Positions 15,330 through 18,473 of a stretch of DNA of 18,473 nt are shown piece after piece. A program made the translations under genes and the position numbers. Below the pieces are notes generated by a model. That model searched no databases. It was not told the origin of the DNA and saw nothing but the letters and a program-made list of their open reading frames with translations. Location of the stretch: the NCBI GenBank assembly GCA_031266895.1, contig JAISAD010000187.1, positions 1 through 18,473 on the forward strand. Direction: 5' to 3'. Each line of letters begins with the position of its first letter. Positions within the stretch are counted from its first letter, which is position 1. Source of the DNA: Bacteroidales bacterium (GTDB lineage Bacteria; Bacteroidota; Bacteroidia; Bacteroidales; WCHB1-69).

Positions 15330-16484
15330 TTAATCTTCATAGTCATGATTAGCTAAGGTTTCGCCCAATACGCAGGTTTTCACTGGAGTAGCGTAAATAT
15401 GAAGCAATTTTTCAAACATTACATCCGGCGACACATCGCTTGCAACAGTCTGTTTTAGAAGATAGTCCATAAAAGCTGCCTTCTCGCCGGGTGTGTAGTA
15501 TTCGGCAAAATCGTAACCCTGTTCCAATTCATCGTAAGCTATATAATTGGTAGGGAAGAGTTTATAATTTTGGTAAATCTGTTTGTCCACGAGGCGACAA
15601 ACCTCCACAATTTTTTCATTGGCAGTAAGTTGTGAATCAATCAAATCCAACTCATCAACGATAGGCTTTCCTATAGCAAGGTGTACGCGCCCCTTTTGCC
15701 CAAACAATCCTTCTTTGATGCTGTTAAAATCTTCGCCTGGCAGTTTGGTGTAATTTTTATGCTGCGAAAGCGCCGTTTCGCGAGCCTTAAGGCGTGCGCA
15801 GGGTTCATATTCGTAAGAGATGCAAACAGGTGTTAATTTCAGTGCTTTCAGTCTTTTTACCGGTTGCTTGCGTCCTGACATGGAGAGCATTTTCACTAAT
15901 CCGTGTTGAGTTTGATCAATGCCGTTTTTACTTCTTCCGTTACGTTGTGCAATCCATATCGATTCGTTTTCCATCAGGATATTTTGTGCAATATATTCTG
16001 AAAGTAATTGATAATTAGCGAGTTTTTCGCGAATGGAGAGCGCTCGTTTCACCAAAAACATTTTGTTTAATTTGGCAAATTGTGTTAACAAAGGGTTCTG
16101 GAGCAGGTTGTCTCCAATGGCGATTTTAGCTACTCTGAAACCATTAACGAAAAAATAGTGATGCAAAATGGCAGAATCTAAGGAAATATCGCGATGATTG
16201 GCAATAAAAAGATAGGATTCGTCAGGTTTGATGTGTTCAATTCCTGAAAAAGTAATGCCTTTTGTGCCGATTTTGACAAAATATTCGATAAAGCGGTGCG
16301 ATATCATCATTTGGAAATCAAAGATGCTTTTTACCTGTTTCAACTCTTCTTCCAAAGTGGCTATGGTAATTTCGGGGCTTAGCAAATTCACCGCTTTTGC
16401 AAAATTCGGGTCGCGCACAAATGCCGGCATGGCAACCAACGCTTCCTCTTCGGTGTATGGTCTGATAGCATAAAATTTATCCAT
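15330..16484 (-). CDS. Glycerolipid acyltransferase-like protein (LPLAT superfamily)
   Basis: The family transfers acyl chains to glycerol phosphate, lysophosphatidate or related lipids at the membrane. I place the start at the ATG at 16484, giving 384 residues. An upstream in-frame ATG at 16649 would add 55 residues, but that stretch contains the likely promoter (16511-16518) and is not protein-like. From the chosen start, the acceptor block IANHRDISLDSAIL is at residues 94-107 and the second block IWIAQRNGRSKNG at 176-188. The latter stands where classic members have FPEGTRS. The spacing from the block-1 histidine to the likely aspartate (HRDISLD) is five rather than the usual four residues. 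No strong transmembrane helix is evident. It is the first gene of a three-gene operon with the GT9 enzyme and mnmD. Confidence 0.82.
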   Translation of the reverse strand: MDKFYAIRPYTEEEALVAMPAFVRDPNFAKAVNLLSPEITIATLEEELKQVKSIFDFQMMISHRFIEYFVKIGTKGITFSGIEHIKPDESYLFIANHRDISLDSAILHHYFFVNGFRVAKIAIGDNLLQNPLLTQFAKLNKMFLVKRALSIREKLANYQLLSEYIAQNILMENESIWIAQRNGRSKNGIDQTQHGLVKMLSMSGRKQPVKRLKALKLTPVCISYEYEPCARLKARETALSQHKNYTKLPGEDFNSIKEGLFGQKGRVHLAIGKPIVDELDLIDSQLTANEKIVEVCRLVDKQIYQNYKLFPTNYIAYDELEQGYDFAEYYTPGEKAAFMDYLLKQTVASDVSPDVMFEKLLHIYATPVKTCVLGETLANHDYED

Positions 16485-16510
16485 TATATACTCGTATGGT
16501 TTTTCCTTTG

Positions 16511-16518
16511 CAAAAATA
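16511..16518 (-). promoter_or_regulatory. -7 promoter box of the acyltransferase operon
   Basis: On the minus strand this reads TATTTTTG, an exact TAnnTTTG match, 26 bases before the start chosen at 16484. It supports the shorter reading of the acyltransferase. No TTTG -33 element is obvious upstream. Confidence 0.5.
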
Positions 16519-16657
16519 CATTTTTTTCTTTTGATATGAATATACAGGGGATTATCGGGAAGGAAGAGTGCTTTTTTGATACCACCACTGCTGTAATCAT
16601 TCCTTTGAAAACATTTCTGCATCATTTCATAGCTTTTCGTATTGAACAAATTTTTTC

Positions 16658-16665
16658 TATTTTTG
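16658..16665 (+). promoter_or_regulatory. -7 promoter box of the GNAT-fold gene
   Basis: TATTTTTG, an exact TAnnTTTG match, lies 35 bases before the ATG at 16701. A weak -33 candidate, TTTC at 16635-16638, is 19 bases upstream. With the box at 16511-16518 this makes a divergent promoter region of about 150 bases. Confidence 0.5.
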
Positions 16666-16700
16666 CATTTCTAAAGAAGTTATAATAAATTTGAATCATT

Positions 16701-17819
16701 ATGATTACAGTGAAAGAGGTTAAAAACAGATGCGATTTGAAGCATTTTATTCGCTTCCCAAAGCAACTGTATCAAAATAATCCTTTTTTTGTGCCCTCTT
16801 TAGAACGTGAAGACTGGCATACTTTGACACAACATCCGGCACGTACTTTTTGCGATATTCGTCTTTGGCTGGCTTACAAAGACGGGCAGCTTGCAGGGCG
16901 TATTGCCGGTATTATCAACCGGCGATGCAACGAATTAAAAGGCCAATCGCGTATTCGTTTCGGCTGGTTCGATGTAATAGACGATTTTGAAGTGGCACAG
17001 ATGCTGTTTAAAGAGGTGGAAACGTGGGGGCGATCGCAGCAATTGACCGAAGTTTCAGGGCCATCTCGCTTTTCCAATATGGACAAGCAGGGAATGCTGG
17101 TTTGGGGATTTGAACACGATGTGCAGCCGATTTTTACAGAATATAACGCTCCTTATTACGTCGATTTTGTTGAAAAAATGGGTTATGTTAAAGAGGTTGA
17201 TTATTTGCAATACAAGATTAAAGTAAATAAAGTGCCGGAGCGGGTACAGCAGTTGAGCAATGCTATTATGCAACGTAACAAGGTTAAAATCAAGGAATTT
17301 AAAAATAAAAGGGAATTAGCAGGCTATTTTCGCAACTTTTTTGAAGCGTTGAATGAGAGTTACCGCAATATCTACAATTTCATTCCGCTCACTTCGCCTG
17401 AAATTGAGTATCTGATTAAGGGCAATTTGAGTCTGGTGCGAAAAGAGTTGATTTGCGTGTTAATGGATGAATGCGACCGCATTATAGGATTCAGCCTCAG
17501 CATTCCATCGTTGAGTCGGGCGTTTCAAAAGGCCGGCGGTAAGCTCTTTCCTTTTGGCTGGTACTCTGTTTTGAAGGCATTTCGGCATAGTAAGTTGCTC
17601 AATTTGGTGCTTACCGGCGTGTTGCCGGAATGGCGTACCAAAGGCATTCATGCCCTTTATCACAACAAACTGAATGAAATTTACCTGCAACAGGGATTTA
17701 AATACGCTATCAGCAATCCGCAACTGGAAGAAAATGTAGCCACCCGTGTCTGGCAAAAATACGATTCGGAGTTGATTTTCAGGCGGCGATGTTTTTGCAA
17801 GAAATTGGCAGAGATGTAA
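16701..17819 (+). CDS. GNAT-fold protein of unknown substrate
   Basis: This 372-residue protein looks like a member of the uncharacterised GNAT-like family to which I believe E. coli YghO also belongs. The N-terminal part (MITVKEVKNRCDLKHFIRFP and then LYQNNPFFVPSL) is typical of that group. The central part contains RIRFGWFDVIDD and VSGPSRFSNMDKQGMLVWGF (about residues 120-139). The C-terminal block TGVLPEWRTKGIHALYHNKL (about 307-326) corresponds to the acetyl-CoA pyrophosphate-binding loop and helix of GNATs, though the R/QxxGxG/A motif is degenerate (RTKGIHA). No signal peptide or membrane helix is visible. It is divergent from the acyltransferase operon and convergent with rfbA. Acyl transfer to an amine is inference. 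Confidence 0.7.
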   Translation: MITVKEVKNRCDLKHFIRFPKQLYQNNPFFVPSLEREDWHTLTQHPARTFCDIRLWLAYKDGQLAGRIAGIINRRCNELKGQSRIRFGWFDVIDDFEVAQMLFKEVETWGRSQQLTEVSGPSRFSNMDKQGMLVWGFEHDVQPIFTEYNAPYYVDFVEKMGYVKEVDYLQYKIKVNKVPERVQQLSNAIMQRNKVKIKEFKNKRELAGYFRNFFEALNESYRNIYNFIPLTSPEIEYLIKGNLSLVRKELICVLMDECDRIIGFSLSIPSLSRAFQKAGGKLFPFGWYSVLKAFRHSKLLNLVLTGVLPEWRTKGIHALYHNKLNEIYLQQGFKYAISNPQLEENVATRVWQKYDSELIFRRRCFCKKLAEM

Positions 17820-17853
17820 TTAATTGAATAGTAAGTTGATTCTTTTGACCGTT

Positions 17854-18473
17854 TTACCGAATTAAATTCAATAAATATTGTCCATAGCCGCTTTTCAGGA
17901 GTGGTTCGGCTACTCTGGCAAGTTGTGCCTGGTCAATAAATCCCATTTGGTAAGCCACCTCTTCGATGCAGCCCACCTTTAGGCCTTGCCGCTCTTCAAT
18001 AACCTGTACAAATTGCGTAGCGTCGATAAGCGATTTGAAGGTGCCGGTATCCAGCCATGCCGTACCCCTGTCCATTTTGCATACTTTCAATTTATTGTGC
18101 TTCAGATAATAGCGGTTCACATCGGTAATTTCATATTCGCCGCGCCAGCTGGGTTGAATGTTTTTTGCTATCTCAACTACGCTATTATCATAGAAGTAGA
18201 GGCCGGGCACAGCATAGTTTGACTTGGGCTGTTTGGGCTTTTCTTCGATGGATATGGCGTTCATGTCGCTATCAAATTCCACTACGCCATAGCGTTCGGG
18301 ATCAGAAACGTGATAGGCAAACACAATGCCGCCATCAGGGTCGTTATTGTGAATAAGGCTTTGCTCAAATCCGTAACCATAAAAAATGTTATCGCCCAGT
18401 ACCAGCGCCACCTTCTCTTTGCCGATAAATGGCTCTCCCAGTACAAAGGCCTGAGCCAAGCCATTGGGAACTG
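17854..18473 (-). CDS. rfbA: Glucose-1-phosphate thymidylyltransferase, C-terminal part (cut by window edge)
   Basis: RmlA/RfbA makes dTDP-glucose from dTTP and glucose-1-phosphate, the first step towards dTDP-rhamnose and other surface-glycan sugars. About 206 codons are visible; the start lies beyond base 18473, so roughly the first 80-90 residues of a protein of about 290 are missing. The reading frame continues to the edge as VPNGLAQAF. Visible family motifs are PNGLAQAF (substrate-binding), LGDNIFYG with the metal-binding aspartate, EEKPKQPKSNYAVPGLYFYD (sugar-binding glutamate and lysine), EITDVNRYYL and RGTAWLDTG. All are intact. It ends convergently with the GNAT gene, 34 bases apart. 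Neighbouring rml genes would be outside the window. Confidence 0.95.
   Translation of the reverse strand, partial: VPNGLAQAFVLGEPFIGKEKVALVLGDNIFYGYGFEQSLIHNNDPDGGIVFAYHVSDPERYGVVEFDSDMNAISIEEKPKQPKSNYAVPGLYFYDNSVVEIAKNIQPSWRGEYEITDVNRYYLKHNKLKVCKMDRGTAWLDTGTFKSLIDATQFVQVIEERQGLKVGCIEEVAYQMGFIDQAQLARVAEPLLKSGYGQYLLNLIR

Overview
The window looks like chromosomal DNA of a Bacteroidota bacterium, most likely of the order Bacteroidales. The grounds are: (1) repeated exact matches to the Bacteroidetes -7 promoter box TAnnTTTG just upstream of genes; (2) few convincing Shine-Dalgarno sequences; (3) an ExbB / unknown membrane protein / ExbD / ExbD cluster; (4) a bacterial GH3-family protein and a lipoprotein-type RND adaptor; (5) a tRNA-Thr(TGT)-Tyr(GTA)-Gly(TCC) array, an order I recall as common in this group. 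The genus cannot be fixed from the sequence. I see no insertion sequence, phage gene, CRISPR array or toxin-antitoxin pair. It reads as ordinary core chromosome with several uncharacterised genes.

Layout. 1-1473 (+): a promoter, a 221-residue single-pass membrane protein of unknown function, and dapF (diaminopimelate epimerase) overlapping it by one base. 1474-1766 is a gap with a 14-codon reading frame behind dapF and a promoter for what follows. 1767-8232 (+): a tripartite RND efflux operon in the order TolC-like outer-membrane protein, lipoprotein adaptor, inner-membrane HAE-type pump. It continues into a small PII-like protein and purE (purine biosynthesis). 8238-9752 (-): a GH3-family adenylating enzyme, convergent with purE. 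9927-10014 (+): tRNA-Ser(GGA). 10104-12970 (+): the ExbB/ExbD energy-transducing operon with an uncharacterised four-helix membrane protein between exbB and the two exbD genes, closed by an intrinsic terminator.

13187-13541 (-): a tRNA-Thr, tRNA-Tyr, tRNA-Gly operon with its own promoter and a strong terminator. 13618-16484 (-): an operon of a phospholipid-type acyltransferase, a GT9 (heptosyltransferase-like) glycosyltransferase and MnmD, a tRNA wobble-uridine modification methyltransferase. 16701-17819 (+): a GNAT-fold protein of unknown substrate, divergent from the acyltransferase. 17854-18473 (-): the C-terminal part of rfbA/rmlA (dTDP-sugar synthesis), cut by the window edge.

How the genes fit together: many act on the cell envelope. 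These are peptidoglycan precursor synthesis (dapF), multidrug or metabolite export (RND operon), outer-membrane energisation (ExbB/D), lipid acylation and surface glycan synthesis (acyltransferase, GT9, RmlA). No clearly new system is evident. The best candidates for a second look are the PII-like gene coupled to the RND pump, the unknown protein inside the Exb operon, and tRNA-Ser placed just upstream of exbB with no visible terminator between them.
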